64,000 nt of DNA from Riptortus pedestris. Lineage: Eukaryota > Arthropoda > Insecta > Hemiptera > Alydidae. Positions 1 to 11,583 of this stretch are shown one piece after another (position 1 is the first letter of the stretch; each line of letters opens with the position of its first letter). The position numbers and the translations under genes are program-made. The stretch is taken from positions 18,961,501 to 19,025,500 of the forward strand of contig CM032230.1 of assembly GCA_019009955.1 (NCBI GenBank), read 5' to 3'. The notes below the pieces were generated by a model, which was not told the DNA's origin, did not search any database, and was given only the letters and a program-made list of their open reading frames with translations.

Positions 1-224
1 GCACGAGCAAAAAAGGTATCATGAGGAATAGTTCCATTCATCAGTAAATGGTTTCATTCCAGTAAGCGCATGAGTGGTGAATGTTCGATTTAAGTGCATA
101 GATATTAGATAGCCATCCATCCCTCCGTAGCCTTTTGCCAGTCCTCTCCAGCCTTGTCCCACAGCCATGTTTTGAGTGAAAATTTAGACAATTAGGGATA
201 TGTCGTTAAATTTCAGGGGCTCCC

Positions 225-545
225 TTAACTCAGATTTGCATGTCTTAAAACGTAAGCGTTCAATGAGCACAATATTTTGTATTTAGGCTTCAAATAAAGT
301 GCTTCATAATATAAGATTTTTTTAATGAAATTTGGAGGCGTGGGTGTTTACTGATGACTGAAAACTAAATATCTCGGTTAGTAATCAAGTTGATGAAAAA
401 AACGTATATATAATGTTCAGAACATTATATTTGAAAAAGGATTGGCTCTATACAATTTTTTGATCCTACGCCATAATAACGGAAATATTAAGGATTTTTG
501 AAATGTGTTTGTAACTAGAGCGTTAACAGACTCTATATATATTAG
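225..545 (-). mobile_element. A-family body fragment
   Basis: Reverse-strand piece of the A-family repeat. The body start, ending in CTAGAGCGTTAACAGA at about 513-530, and the 'TTTACTGA..GACTGAAAACTAAATATCTCGGTTA' type segment near 348-382 match other copies. The 5' block is missing because the sequence passes directly into a B-family 3' end at 541. No coding content. Confidence 0.7.
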
Positions 546-800
546 CTTAGGTACCCGGCTTCGCTCGGGAAATCTTTTCAGATGGAATGATTTGATTTTG
601 TTTTTGGTAATCCTACCTACACTACGCTTCCCGTCTTGACGCATTGTTTTCCCGATGGGTGACATAGAAAAATAAAATTTAAATTTGAAGAATGAATGTA
701 AATAAGTCCCTAATCATTCACACTTTACTGTTGGACACACCCTGAATAATTCAAATCGTAATCATGGATTGCATTTGATTGAATGGTACGTATTTCGTAT
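541..800 (-). mobile_element. B-family (Helitron-like) 3' end, copy 1
   Basis: On the minus strand this ends in a CCCGG/CCGGG-type hairpin followed by TACCTAAGCTAAT, equivalent to the CTAGT terminus seen in better copies. Only about 260 bp of the 3' part is present. Its terminus touches the body of the A-family copy at 225-545. A second 3' end lies directly behind it. Confidence 0.6.
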
Positions 801-801
801 A

Positions 802-1115
802 TATAATCTAGCTAAGGTCCCAGGCGAAGCCCTGGAAATCATTGTTGACTGACTAATGATAATATTTTTATAGCAAGACTTCAATGTGTGTACACACAAC
901 TTCAATTACACTTCTCTCCTCGACGCATTGTTTTTCCGAAAGGGGCTGGTAATTTTTGGGGTCTAATAGATAAGAAATTTTAGTTTTGAAGAATAAATTA
1001 AAATGTGTTCCTTATCAATCCCACTCTACTTTCTGCCACATCGTTTTTGAATAATTCATACCATAATCATGGATAGCATTTATTATAATAAAATACCATC
1101 TATAATGTACAAATA
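802..1115 (-). mobile_element. B-family 3' end, copy 2 (tandem)
   Basis: Second, head-to-tail copy of the B-family 3' region. The terminal hairpin is at about 805-835 (CCAGGCGAAGCCCTGG), with the GACTGACTAATGATAATATT segment characteristic of B copies at 8.2, 58.1 and 60.2 kb. At 1118-1141 a short A-family 5' tip (minus strand) follows. Confidence 0.6.
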
Positions 1116-1141
1116 ATGCAATTCCCTTTGGGAAAATCTGC

Positions 1142-2015
1142 TATAATTGCATTGTCCGTTCTGTCGATAGCTGGTCGATTCTGTGAATAGCTATCGTGTT
1201 CAGGCTTACTCGATGTAAGCATCTTTTGATAAATCGAACTCTATTCTTTGTTATTTTTGCTAAAGTTGCGGAACTAATATACTAATGTAATGATTCAAAA
1301 AATCATATAATTTCTCTAATTGTAGTTCATTTTTCGGTCACTCCAAACCATGTTCAGTGAATTTCCTTTTAGATATTGTTTTCAGTAATTCAATGTTTAC
1401 GGAGGTTCGTAGGAAATTTTAATTATAATAATGCTTATCTAAAACTGTATGCTAGTATAAATTATAAAGGATATTTAAATGAATAGATACGTTATAATAA
1501 ATGTTTTTTTGTAAGCTTTCCCAGTGGATATTAATATTTTGATAATGTGAAGATATATATATATATATATATATATATAAATCTGTTTTTATGCAGCTGG
1601 ACAGATTGTTTTTTATTTTATGTATGTCTCTTTTATCTTGTTATCTAACCATGTAATTTTAGCGAAAACGTCCGTCAAGTTCTGCTATGACACCCTTTGC
1701 GTCATTTCACCCTTTATTTTTGAATTTCTTCCGAAATAAATTCATATAAACAGAACTCCTGATCGTTCTGTTTATACGAGTTCCTGAAGGATTTGTGTCT
1801 GTAAGTTCGAGCTGGACATAAATCGTTTATTGTTGGTTAAACAATTAAAATTATACAAAATATAATTCGTTAGATTGAAATAATAAATAACGGAAATCAA
1901 ATCCACTCTGGTATGGATGCCACGTTAATGAAAAATAATGATTATTGGAAGGATGCATGAAAATGGGGGGCTCATATAACAAATTTTTATACTGGTAGCA
2001 GATACTGAGACTGCA
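1142..2015. other. Unassigned AT-rich spacer
   Basis: No credible ORF or recognised repeat. It contains an (AT)n tract at about 1553-1580. Nothing else could be supported. Confidence 0.5.
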
Positions 2016-2018
2016 TAA

Positions 2019-2946
2019 ATAAAGTCCGTTTCGCAGGGGCTGCGTAAACGAAGCAGATTTCTCACGCGAAGGTTTACAATATATAAATATACATACAGGT
2101 AACACTAACGTGAATATTAAGTGGATAAATGCAAACGGTAATGAAAAATCATTCCGTCCATTTACTTGTTAATAATCTCTACTGCGGAAAGCGCCTGAAT
2201 TATAAACAAACAGTTGAGTCAACCTTGCAGAGATGAACAGATACATTGAAATATTCTAGACAGGAAAGAAAAATAATTAGTGAAACATAACATATTAATT
2301 TTATTGAAAACTATTAACTTAGTGCTGTAATTTATAATGAGTCAGAATAATCTTTAGCTCAATCACTGAAATTCTATTATTATTCTATTATATTATGGGG
2401 CAGCAGAACGTTTTTGCTTATATGTCACTGAATATAAGTTGAATGAAAACTAAATTTGCTATTTAACCTTTTAATGAAGTGGTTCATGATACATCAGCTT
2501 TTTATTAGTATGACATGAGTTGGAGTGGGGGTTTACTGAAAGCCGAAAACTATAAATTCCAAATATCTCGGTTAATACTCCTTATACAGAAAATATGCAT
2601 AGAACACCAGTTGAAAATTTTCTATAAGGTTGGTTCTATGCATTTTTTCGATCCGACGTATAGGAGATATTCCGAATTTTCGATATTTCCCCTCTAGACC
2701 CCCCCCCCTTCTCAGTTGTCTGATTTCAGCCATTAACGAACTTTCCTTATACATAGAACGATCATAACAAGATATTCTTGTTTGGGAACGTCCAAACGAA
2801 AATACATACATAAATACCATTTTTTACACACCTCATTTTCGTCAGCTCCTTGGTAGGATCAAAGGACATCTGAAATTTTTTTTTTATAAAATGTGTCATG
2901 TGTACAACCTCAATACCTTATTTCTCCTCAAGAGAAATCTGATGAA
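2019..2946 (-). mobile_element. A-family, near full length
   Basis: Almost complete minus-strand copy of about 930 bp. The 3' end is at 2024-2068 (GTCCGT...GCAGGGGCTGCGTAAAC, the terminal hairpin), followed by the body with the GAGTGGGGGTTTACTGAAAG segment near 2522. The 5' block has CATTTTCGTC at 2834-2843 and the tip TTTCTCCTCAAGAGAAATCTG at about 2921-2941. The usual (AT)n tract is nearly absent. ORFs across it are chance. Confidence 0.75.
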
Positions 2947-2949
2947 ATG

Positions 2950-3540
2950 AAAAGGTTAACATAGTTATTTATGAAAGACATTTATTATAATAAATTTGTT
3001 TTACCTCTGCACCAAGAGAAAAAGCAAGAAAGGTGAGAGAGAAAGGAAAACGAGATTAAGAATATAGATTCAATTAGTAATTTGGAATGTCTCCTATCAC
3101 ATCAATGATAGGCCAAAATATCTAATAATACTGCCTGTGCTAGAATGAATAGTTGCCGGGCCACCGCTAGGGAGCGGAAGATCCACCTAGATCATGAAAC
3201 CGGTGGGAAATTAAAATTTCTTAGGAATTCGTTTTCTTTTTTTAGACGCATATCTGTTTCAGTTTTCAGTTGCTATTATAGGCCCGTTTCGGGTCTCTTC
3301 ATCGATTATCACTTCTTTTGTTAATCCATAACGACGAAATGGTGAGATCTACTCATTTCCTTTGAAATCTATTCCTTCACCCCCCTTCTTTCACCCTTTG
3401 GGGATGCTCCTCTCTTAGGGTAATTGCTTCATAATTAAGACGGATTTATTATATTTTAAATGCTTTTGCATTGTCTTATTTTTTTCGTATTTTCTGACCT
3501 GAGCATATTTTATATATATATATTAGTATAATAATTATAA
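2950..3540. other. Unassigned spacer
   Basis: AT-rich sequence with a short (TA)n near 3510-3522. No gene or repeat family recognised. Confidence 0.4.
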
Positions 3541-3653
3541 AAAGAAGCCCAACTGGGGGGTAAATAAACTTAGATATATATAATATCATTGTTAATAAAT
3601 AATAATTATATTATTTATTTAATTTCTTTTCCCCAGTTGGGTTTGTTTTTAGC
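3541..3653. repeat. Small inverted-repeat element
   Basis: About 110 bp bounded by inverted arms: AAGCCCAACTGGGG at 3544-3557 and CCCCAGTTGGGTTT at about 3632-3645, with an AT-rich interior. It looks like a tiny MITE or a stem-loop tail. No coding capacity; family unknown. Confidence 0.45.
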
Positions 3654-3759
3654 AGATTTCTCTTAAGGGAAATCAACTATCGAGGTCGTACTTATGACTG
3701 AATTTTCGAAATTAGTCTCCAAATGTCCATCGATCCTACCTATGAGGTCCGACCAAAAC

Positions 3760-3827
<68 letters not shown>
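3651..3827 (+). mobile_element. A-family 5' block plus AT tract
   Basis: Starts with the palindromic tip (AGCAGATTTCTCTTAAGGG), continues with the GTCCATCGATCCTACC segment near 3725, and ends in a 63-bp (AT)n at about 3764-3827. The body that normally follows is absent here. Confidence 0.7.
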
Positions 3828-3829
<2 letters not shown>

Positions 3830-4265
3830 AGTGATAGGAAAGGAAAAAAATAAAAGAAGAACAACGAACAAAGAAACGCAGAAAATTATTTTATAAATTA
3901 ATTATTTGAAATTTTACCTGGTGGAACAGGATAAGCCCTGTCAGACTGTCCAACTACAGCCGTATTAATGAATAAAGTCAAATCAGAAATTAGGGAAGCA
4001 TATTTACATAAAAAGGAAGATACTTACAGAAACGCCAATAGTCAGGTTACTTATAGTATAATAAATAAATTCCTTACTTTTTGGCAAACTAAACTAATTC
4101 TATTAGGATAATCATATTTATAACGGTATATAATTCTAAGAAAAACATAAAAACTCCAACTTTAATAATTATAACCTGGTAAAAAAACAGAGAGCACTTT
4201 TACCACGTCTTCACATTATTGCAGCCAAACAGCTGATCTCTCGAATTATATTATATAAATATAGA
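3830..4265. other. Unassigned spacer
   Basis: AT-rich; no ORF or recognised repeat. Confidence 0.4.
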
Positions 4266-4266
4266 G

Positions 4267-4547
4267 GTGTATTAGACTGTTAACGCTCTAGCGGTCGCAA
4301 TTTTCGCTCGATCGTTACCAAACTCCGTATTTAAACGTTTTACGTTAAAAGACGGATCATGTTCTTCAACGGCTGAAATCGGATCATTGGGAGGGGGGAT
4401 TTAGAGGGGAGGATTTTCGAAAATTCGAAATATCTCCGTTAGTTTGAATCTATAAACGTTGTCATGTACCTTTTTTCACTGTCTTTAATATTAACCGAGA
4501 TATCGGCGTTTTTTAGTTTTTGGCCTTCAGTAAACCCCGACTCTCGT
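4267..4547 (+). mobile_element. A-family body fragment
   Basis: Begins GACTGTTAACGCTCTAGCGG and runs through the AATTCGAAATATCTCCGTTA and TTAACCGAGATAT segments to CAGTAAACCCC at about 4540. The 3' subterminal repeat and hairpin are missing; B-family sequence in the opposite orientation follows. Confidence 0.7.
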
Positions 4548-4920
4548 TCGAATTTAAAAACTTTAGTACAGCTTATAACCATGGTAGAACTAATGCTAAT
4601 TCACATACCGAGTTTTGTTCAGTTCGGTTCAATCGTTGGTGCCCAATAAAATTATTGGCCCCTCTTTCATTTTAGTGTATATCTCGTTTATACTTTCATA
4701 TACGACAAAATTGGATATGACAAAAGTTACTCCAAATAACAACATAAACAACACTTATCCTGTGCATATTTGCCGAAAAACCAATAGGAAACGAAATACG
4801 GCTATTTTTAATTTCAAGCCTCCCTCACGACACCCACTCCTGCTCCATCTCCCTGGCCGATCTGCGGCGCTAAACCATCCGGGGCGTCACCCGAACGCGT
4901 ATTTAAAAATCCAATCAAAT
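4548..4920 (-). mobile_element. B-family internal fragment
   Basis: Minus-strand piece of one B internal unit: GACAAAAGTTACTCCAAATAAC near 4720, CCAATAGGAAACGAAATA near 4780 and CCCACTCCTG near 4842. It is diverged from the B copies at 6.4 and 56.6 kb and lacks the CTAGT end. It is the only B piece here in opposite orientation to the adjacent A body. ORFs reported across it are not genes. Confidence 0.55.
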
Positions 4921-4984
4921 CGGTCCATCCGTCTAGGAGGAGTTCAGTGACATACACACGTACGCTAGAATTATATATATATAC

Positions 4985-5017
<33 letters not shown>

Positions 5018-5021
<4 letters not shown>

Positions 5022-6297
5022 GTTGATGCAAAATAAATGCAGGTTTTTAATATTCATTGAAAATAGCCCATTTCTTTACTTTAACTATATATATTTAATC
5101 AAAATAATTTCCATCTGAATCAATGCACTTTTGCCAACGTTCAACAAGTTTTCTTATTCCACCAGAAAAAAAATCTGAATCCCTGGACTCAATATAGTCA
5201 CGAAACGAATTTTCAATTTCATCGTGGCTTTGAAAATTTTTCTCCATCAAAAAGTTATCCAGATGCCTGAAAAAGTGGAAGTATGTAGGAGAGAGGTCAG
5301 GTGAATAAGGTGGGTGTGGGAGAACTTCGTAGCCCAACTCGTGCAGTCGTCGTAGCGTTGGTTTTGTGACGTGTGGTCTGGCGTTATCATGGAGAAGAAT
5401 AGGTCCCTTCCGAATCATCAATGCTGGGCAAAGACATTGCAATTTTTGATTCATGTTGTCAATTTTTTGACAGTACTTGTCAGCAGTTATAGTCTCACCT
5501 CGATTGAGAAAGTTGTAGTGGATAACACCAGGAGTATACCACCAAACTGTGACCATAACTTTTTTTGGGTGCAGGTTGGGCTTCGGGAAAGGTTTTGGTT
5601 GTTCATCTTTGCCCAGCCATTGGCTACAACGCCTTCTGTTGTCGTATAAGATCCATTTTTCATCGCACGTCACAATACGATCGAGAAATCATCATTTTTA
5701 TTGCGTGTCACAAGCATGGAACAGATTTCAAAGCGGTGATTTTTTTGGTGGTCCTTTAATTGGTGTGGCACCCACTTGGACAACTTTTTTATCTTACCAA
5801 TTGCTTTCAAGTGGCGTACCACTGTGGATTGGTTCACGCCCAGGTCTACCGCTATTTCTTGGGTGGTTTTGGTTGGGTCTTCTTCCACTATTGACCTCCG
5901 CTGGTCGTGGTCAAGAGCACAATGACGGCCCCGACCTTCTTGTCTTCGAGGTCGAAATCTCCACTGCGAAACTTCTGGAACCAACGCTGCACTGTGCACT
6001 CGTTAATAGCCCCCGGACCCCACACTTCGTTAATATTACGAGCCGTTTGCCCAACGCTGCGCCCTAATTTAAATTCGTAAAAATAAATTTGACGAAAATC
6101 GCACTTCGACATTTTCGATTAAAGACCTTTGAACACACTGAACAAAACGATTTTACTGATCAAATTCATGGTGAAAGAGAGGGTATTAGATAAGGTTTGT
6201 TTAGGTATAATAATGATCAATGTTAGGGTTTGCTTTGTTTACACAATTGGAATTAAGATATCGCAATAGAGGAAACCTGCATTAATTTTGCATCAAC

Positions 6298-6301
<4 letters not shown>
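5018..6301 (-). mobile_element. mariner transposon (cecropia-type), inserted in (AT)n
   Basis: A 1284-bp element with terminal inverted repeats of about 29 bp: both ends read TTGGGTTGATGCAAAAT then AATGCAGGTTT, differing at one base. Each end abuts TA, the target duplication of this superfamily, inside a long (AT)n tract (4989-5017 and 6302-6357). The length matches the roughly 1.3 kb usual for mariner. It carries one transposase gene, now broken. Confidence 0.93.
5095..6112 (-). pseudogene. mariner transposase, frameshifted and catalytically dead
   Basis: Cut-and-paste transposase (DD34D, cecropia/SETMAR-like group) with about 339 codons from the ATG at 6112. The N-terminal helix-turn-helix region is in one frame (6112 to about 5940, TVQRWFQKFRSGDFDLED). 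The second HTH and linker are in another (about 5940-5690, including the WVPHQL motif), and the catalytic core is in a third (5673-5095). Two frameshifts therefore break the gene. In the core, the first Asp (TCDEKW) and second Asp (LLHDNARPH) remain. The third, which should lie 34 residues after the second, is Tyr (YSPDLSPTYFHFF; GAC to TAC). The copy cannot encode an active transposase. ORFs on the plus strand here are antisense shadows. Confidence 0.93.

Positions 6302-6357
<56 letters not shown>
6302..6357. repeat. (AT)n between mariner and B-family copy
   Basis: Uninterrupted (AT)n tract of about 56 bp. The mariner TSD lies at its left edge and the B-family 5' end at its right edge. Confidence 0.9.
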
Positions 6358-6362
<5 letters not shown>

Positions 6363-8238
6363 GTAACCTCTGTCTGTTCATTGATTTTTTTCGCGAATTT
6401 TCACGATAACTTTTCGTTTCACATGTCATGACAACTGCATTTTGTTTCTTTCGTTGTTGTTTGTTTGTTAGCTTTTCACGCATAAACGGCTGAACCGAAT
6501 TTTTTGAAACTTGGTATGTATATTACTTCTGACCCAACTTAGACTTTAGGCTATATTAATATTCTCTCAGACGAACAGGAGTGGGGGTTATAAGGGAGGC
6601 CTGAAATTAAAAATAGCGATATTTCGTTTCCTATTGGGTTTTCGGCAAATATGAACATAACAAAAGTTGTTTATTTTGATATTTAGAGTAACTTTTGTTA
6701 TATACACTTTTGTCGTATACCGAAGTATAAATGAGTTATAAGCTAAAAACTATAGCGGGAGTCATTAATTTTTTTTGGGCTCAAAAAACTCAACCGAAAT
6801 AAATAAAACTCGGTATGTTTATTAGTGTTGACGCCTTAATTATCATAAGCCATACCAACATTTCTAGGGACGAGCAGGAGTGGGGTTTGTAAGGGAGGCC
6901 TGAAATTAACAGTAGTGATATTTCGTTTCCTATTGGTTTTTCGACAAACATGCACATGACAAAAGTTGTTTATTTTGTTATTTTCAGTAACTTTTGTTAT
7001 ATTCACTTTTGTTGTATAGAAAAGTATAAACGAGATATACGCTAAAATCTAAAGCGGGAGCCAACAATTTTGTTGGACACTAACGATTGAACCGAACTTA
7101 GCAAAACTCGGTGTGTGAATTAGTATTAATTCTTCCATGATTATAAGCTATATTAAAAATTTTAGGTTCAAAGGGGAGTAGGGGTTATAAGAGAGGCTGA
7201 AATGAAAAGCTCCCTTTTTTTATTTTCTATTTGTTTTTCGGCAAACGTGCACATAAGGAAAGTTGTTTACTTTGTTATTTAGAGTATCTTTTGTCGTAAA
7301 ATGTAGTAAACACGGGATATACGCTAAACGGGAGTCAATAAGTATATTAGTACTTATTTAAGGGGTTTTAATAAAGGAATATTATGACAAATGATGTTAT
7401 GTTTTCGTCTTATTTGATAGTTCAAAGTATGATTCGGATTAGTGAGGTTATAAATCTTCGCCGCCCCCTCCTCATTTATTTATTTATTTTCTAGAAAATA
7501 ACTTTATTTATTTCCAATATAAATATAAACTATAAGAGCATTTCCATTATTTAATGTGTATAATGTACCTTGATGTTCTTGAAACAAATATGTAATATAA
7601 TAACAATTAAACGTTAATGGTAATGTCATTATGACAAATAACAATATGCGTTTTAACCCAATTGCTATTTTTAGGGAACCACTATTATTTAATTACATGC
7701 GGTAGATAAATTATAAACTAATGTTTTGCATCAATAATTTAAGTAGAAGAATGTTGAAAAGTCTAATGCGAGAGCGGAAGATGACGGGAGCCTTACCAGT
7801 TAATTGAGTTTACTTAGTTCCCGTCTGGCATTACTGGAAGCGATTTCCAGTGAGATTCACTATTACAAATATAATCTTACGTGCAAAACTTTGCCTAAAC
7901 TATGTGAGCTCGGATTGACTTTTGAAAGGAACTATGTTCATTATAGATGATATTTAATTGTAATAAATGCTACCCATAATTATGGTTTGAATTATTGAAA
8001 AACGGTTAGTCAAAAATTGTAGAGGGATAGATTAGGAACACATTTTCATTTATCCTTCAAAAATAAAATTTCTATTCTATTAATCTCCAAAAGTTACCTT
8101 TCAGGGTTGGCTATTTCGGAAAATCATTGGAGGGAAGTGTAATCGTACACATTGAAGTCTTACCAAATCAAAATACCATTATTAGTCAGTCAAGAATGAT
8201 TTCCCGGGCATCGCTAGTACCCCGGGGTACCTTAGCTA

Positions 8239-8239
<1 letters not shown>
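6356..8239 (+). mobile_element. B-family (Helitron-like) long copy
   Basis: About 1.88 kb. The 5' end reads AAATTGTAACCTCTGTCTG. It then contains three tandem units of about 297 bp, marked by GGAG(T)GGGG at about 6578, 6877 and 7174, each containing an internal palindrome (ACAAAAGTT ... AACTTTTGT). The 3' end has a CCCGGG-type hairpin (degenerate here) and GGTACCTTAGCTAGT at about 8225-8239. The hairpin followed by CTAG-T resembles a Helitron 3' terminus, but there is no 5' TC, no Rep/helicase ORF, and the assignment is inference. An A-family body begins directly after it in the same orientation. Confidence 0.65.
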
Positions 8240-8271
<32 letters not shown>

Positions 8272-9001
8272 TATATATATACACACAACTTGTCCGTTAT
8301 CGCTCTAGCGATGACAATTTTTGTTTGATCGGTGCCAAACTCGATTTATAATCGTTTTATGTAAAAAGAAAGATAATGTTAGTTAATGGCTGAAATGGGA
8401 TCAGGGGGAGAATTTGAAAATTCGAAATATCTCAGTTACTATACGTCTGATCGAAAAAGTGTATAGAATCAATCTTATTGCAACTGACATTTACTATAAA
8501 TATTTTTATACACATTTATTCTCTATCTTGAATATTAACCGAGATATTTGCATTTTTTAGCATCGAGTAAACTAAATAAACCACATTATTCAATGCTTAA
8601 ATACCAAATATTGCTTTCCAGACCCCTGTATTGTACAAGATACATGCTGTTCTTGTGACCCCCACCCCCTCCCCCGTCTTTGACTACTAAAATTTGGTTG
8701 ATTGCGATAAAAATGATTCATTAAAAATTGCAGTACTAGATGTAGTACATTGTTTTCAATAAAGTCAATATGTTATATTCTGATATGTTTCTGTTGTTTT
8801 TTCTTTCCGGTGAGCCGCTTGGCAGACCTGTTCATTTACATATGAGACGCTTCCCGCCGGGAGGGGAAAGATTTCTTAAGACCATTTGTATTTATTCCCT
8901 TAAAATTCCCGGTGGTGTATTAGCAGAATGTTGTTTTATCTATCATTAAACTTCACAGGGAAATCTGCTTAGCTTACGCAGCCCCATCGGTACGGTCTCT
9001 T
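8240..9001 (+). mobile_element. A-family body to 3' end
   Basis: AT tract (8240-8281), then the body start (CGCTCTAGCGATGACAATTTTTG near 8304). Next come the ACCCCCACCCCC segment near 8659, the CTTCCCGCCGGGAGGGG segment at about 8851, and the 3' GGGAAATCTGCTTAGCTTACGCAGCCCC at 8960-8987. The terminal GTGACGGAC is altered. The missing 5' block is replaced by the B-family copy upstream. Confidence 0.75.
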
Positions 9002-9676
9002 ATTATTATTGCCCCTATTCAGTGATATAATAGTCTTATGTGAAGCCCCTCCTGTACTGCTTTCTATTAACAAGCTTGAGCTTTGCATGAAACGTAAAAT
9101 ATCAAACATAGAAAACTAGACTGTTAACAGTCTGTAGTCATTTCTTAGTAGGGTCTAAGAATTTTTTTGGTAATGTAATTCTTCTGGAAATACTTTGTTC
9201 AGGCGTTTCTCTGGTTGACTTTAATTCTATGAGGACGGGTGGGGATATTCTTCTAAAGGGGATGTATAGTTGGTAGCTATTTGAAAGGTAAGCTGCAAAA
9301 ATAATTAACGGCCATAGTACGAGAGAGGGGATAGATATTGGGATGGGTGATGTACTGCCTCAACTTGGATAATGTAGAAGTTGGCAGGATCGGGCCCGCA
9401 GCCAAGATTTATGGGCCAGCTTCTTCTATCCCTTATAAATACCTTTATTACTTCACAATGACACTCCTTTTCAGCTAAGCCGACCTTCACAATATATTTC
9501 CTTTCGTACTACTCTTCGATTCGTTGTTAGCTTAAAAAATTAAGATAGTATTGTAGACCAGTTTTCCTCCCTTGAATTACTCTTCAATAAATCCCTGTTG
9601 CCGAGATGGAATCGAACTAGTCACTTTTGGTTTGCCATGTAAGATTAACCCGTTAACCGGAGAACTAAGGTTAAGG
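9002..9676. other. Mostly unassigned; possible SINE head
   Basis: No gene. Around 9598-9660 the minus strand contains a GTTCGATTCCATCTC-like box B and a CATGG-type segment reminiscent of the tRNA-related SINE head found elsewhere in the window, but it is too short and diverged to be certain. Confidence 0.35.
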
Positions 9677-9749
9677 GAAGCAGATTTTTCTTATATCGTA
9701 CTCATGACGAGATTTTCGAAACATTTCCTCAAATGTTCATCGATCCTAC

Positions 9750-9799
<50 letters not shown>

Positions 9800-10097
9800 T
9801 GTGTGTGTGTGTGTGTCAACGCTATAGCGGTAGTAATTTTTGTTTGATCGTTAGCAAATTGGTTATGTAGAGTTTTAAGTGAAGATCAAGTTCGTGAACG
9901 GCTAAAACTGGGGGGGGGGTAGAGCTGAGCAATTTTGAATAATTTTTATATCTACTGTATCATGATTATTAAGCGAGACACATTAGCATTTTTTAGTTTT
10001 CGGCTGTCAGTAAACCCCCACTCTTACTCATATCATATAAACAGTAAGCTGTGATATCAGCATAGCTGACGCAGCCCCGTGTGCCGGGCTTTTAAGG
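9677..10097 (+). mobile_element. A-family, internally deleted
   Basis: 5' tip (GCAGATTTTTCTT) and block, then an (AT)n tract at 9752-9797 and a (GT)n run. The body runs to AACAGTAAGCTGTGATATCAG and then jumps to GACGCAGCCCCGTGTGCCGGGC, the degraded 3' hairpin. It shows how A copies are shortened by internal deletion. Confidence 0.7.
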
Positions 10098-10134
10098 TAT
10101 TGAGGTCGATCTCATGATGCGATTTTTGTCATTT

Positions 10135-10179
<45 letters not shown>

Positions 10180-10655
10180 ATATTATATATTATATATACG
10201 AGTATATTCGTCTGTTGCCGCTCTAGCGGTCGCGATTTTTGTCTTCTCGTTACTAAACTCGATATATAATCGTATTATATAAAAAGAAAGATCAAGTTCG
10301 TTAACGGCTGAAATCGAACCAGGGGGGGTTTAGAGGGGGAGAATTTCGAAAATTCTTAATATCTCCGTTATTATGCGTCAGATTGAAAAATTGTATAGAA
10401 CCATTCTTATTGGAAATTTAATCTTCTATAAATGTTGTTATTTGCATTTTTTAGTTTTCGGTCTCCAGTAAACCCCCCACTCCTACTCATCTCATATTAC
10501 CAATATTCCATTATGTTATGAAGCACTTTATTTGAAACTTAAATACCAAATATTGTTCTCATTGAAGTTTTAATTTTTGAGATAAATGAAAAAAAAACGT
10601 GACGCAATTGGAAAATCTGCTTAGATAACGCAACCCTTGTGTGACGGACTTTTTC
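10098..10655 (+). mobile_element. A-family copy directly behind another
   Basis: Starts within the 5' block (GTATTGAGGTCGATCTCATGATG), then has the (AT)n tract at 10139-10176. The body runs from TTGCCGCTCTAGCGGTCGC to TACTCATCTCATATTA. A shortened 3' end follows (AAAATCTGCTTAGATAACGCAACC..TGTGACGGACTTTTT). It is head-to-tail with the preceding copy. Confidence 0.7.
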
Positions 10656-10737
10656 GTGTTCTTGTGAGGCTGTTATATGTAATAGTTTGCTATCCCTCGT
10701 AAATATTCCCGCCTTAAGGAGAAGTTATATTATTGTT

Positions 10738-10866
10738 TTAATTATTTATTAACGTCCACTTTCTGGAACTAAGGCTAACTGGGACGGGTTATCTACAGGT
10801 TACTACCCTTTTCTAGTATTGGTGGGACTAAGGATTTTACTTAGTGAATTCCGTCCGACGGGCAAA
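10738..10866 (-). mobile_element. tRNA-derived SINE, 3' part
   Basis: Minus-strand 3' portion of the SINE family described at 34696-34917. Markers are TTATTAACGTCCAC, GGCTAACTGGGACGGGTTATC and TACAGGTTACTACCCTTTTCTAG. The tRNA-like head is lost. Confidence 0.7.
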
Positions 10867-11424
10867 CCGAAACTTTTACTCATATACAAGGGATTTAATG
10901 CATTTATACAAGAATTGGACACCATTTTGTAAATGTTCACCTACTTCTCATACACATACGTAATGTTAACAATGTTCTTTGTTTCATTTTTTTATTGATT
11001 TTTTAATATTTTTAATTATTGTATACGAATTATTATTGTTATTGTTTAATTATTGAAATGTGTGTAGTATCCACGGGATGGAGCTCACAAAACGAATTAA
11101 TTCCTACGTTGGAGGGGTACTGCGTGGAAACAGAAATTATGGTATTTCTGCCTGAGATAAAGCTCTCACTTATCAAACTGTGGAAACCCTTCAAAAGCTC
11201 TTCAATATTCACTGAAATATATTGATAATGAGTAGAAGTCTTTGGCCCTGATTCTCATACACGTGAACTTTGAGTGTAGCTCGAGTAATTCAACAAGTAC
11301 TATGAAGTACGATAGGTGCCACAGGATCATATCAGGAGTTGACTATCGTTTCTTGCCCCACCTTTATTACAGGAAAGATAGGATAATTATTCTCATTTAG
11401 TTCAGTGGAAGAATATTTCTTTCA
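10867..11424. other. Unassigned spacer
   Basis: Includes a 68-codon ORF (11019-11225) without any recognisable motif; probably chance. No repeat family identified. Confidence 0.4.
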
Positions 11425-11583
11425 GAGGTTGGCAGACCTGTTTTTTTTTGTACAATTCAGATGCTTTTCGTTGGGAGGTTATTAAAATTGACCAATACAT
11501 AGATTTATCTTTTGAAAAACTTTACGACAAAAATCTGTTTAGTTTACGCAGCCGTTTTAGCAAATGTTTAGTGACGGACTCAA
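11425..11583 (+). mobile_element. A-family 3' end fragment
   Basis: Contains GGTTGGCAGACCTGTTTTT, then the TTGGGAGGTTATTAAAATTGAC segment shared with the copy ending at 49.9 kb. It finishes with AAATCTGTTTAGTTTACGCAGCC and GTGACGGAC, so the hairpin is disrupted by about 13 inserted bases. Confidence 0.6.

Noticed and set aside
5371..6067. Plus-strand ORFs of 92-172 codons over the mariner
   Set aside because: They are antisense to the recognised transposase frames, which carry all conserved motifs.
6356..8239. Classical autonomous Helitron
   Set aside because: Only the 3' hairpin and CTAGT fit; there is no 5' TC and no Rep/helicase coding sequence in any copy.
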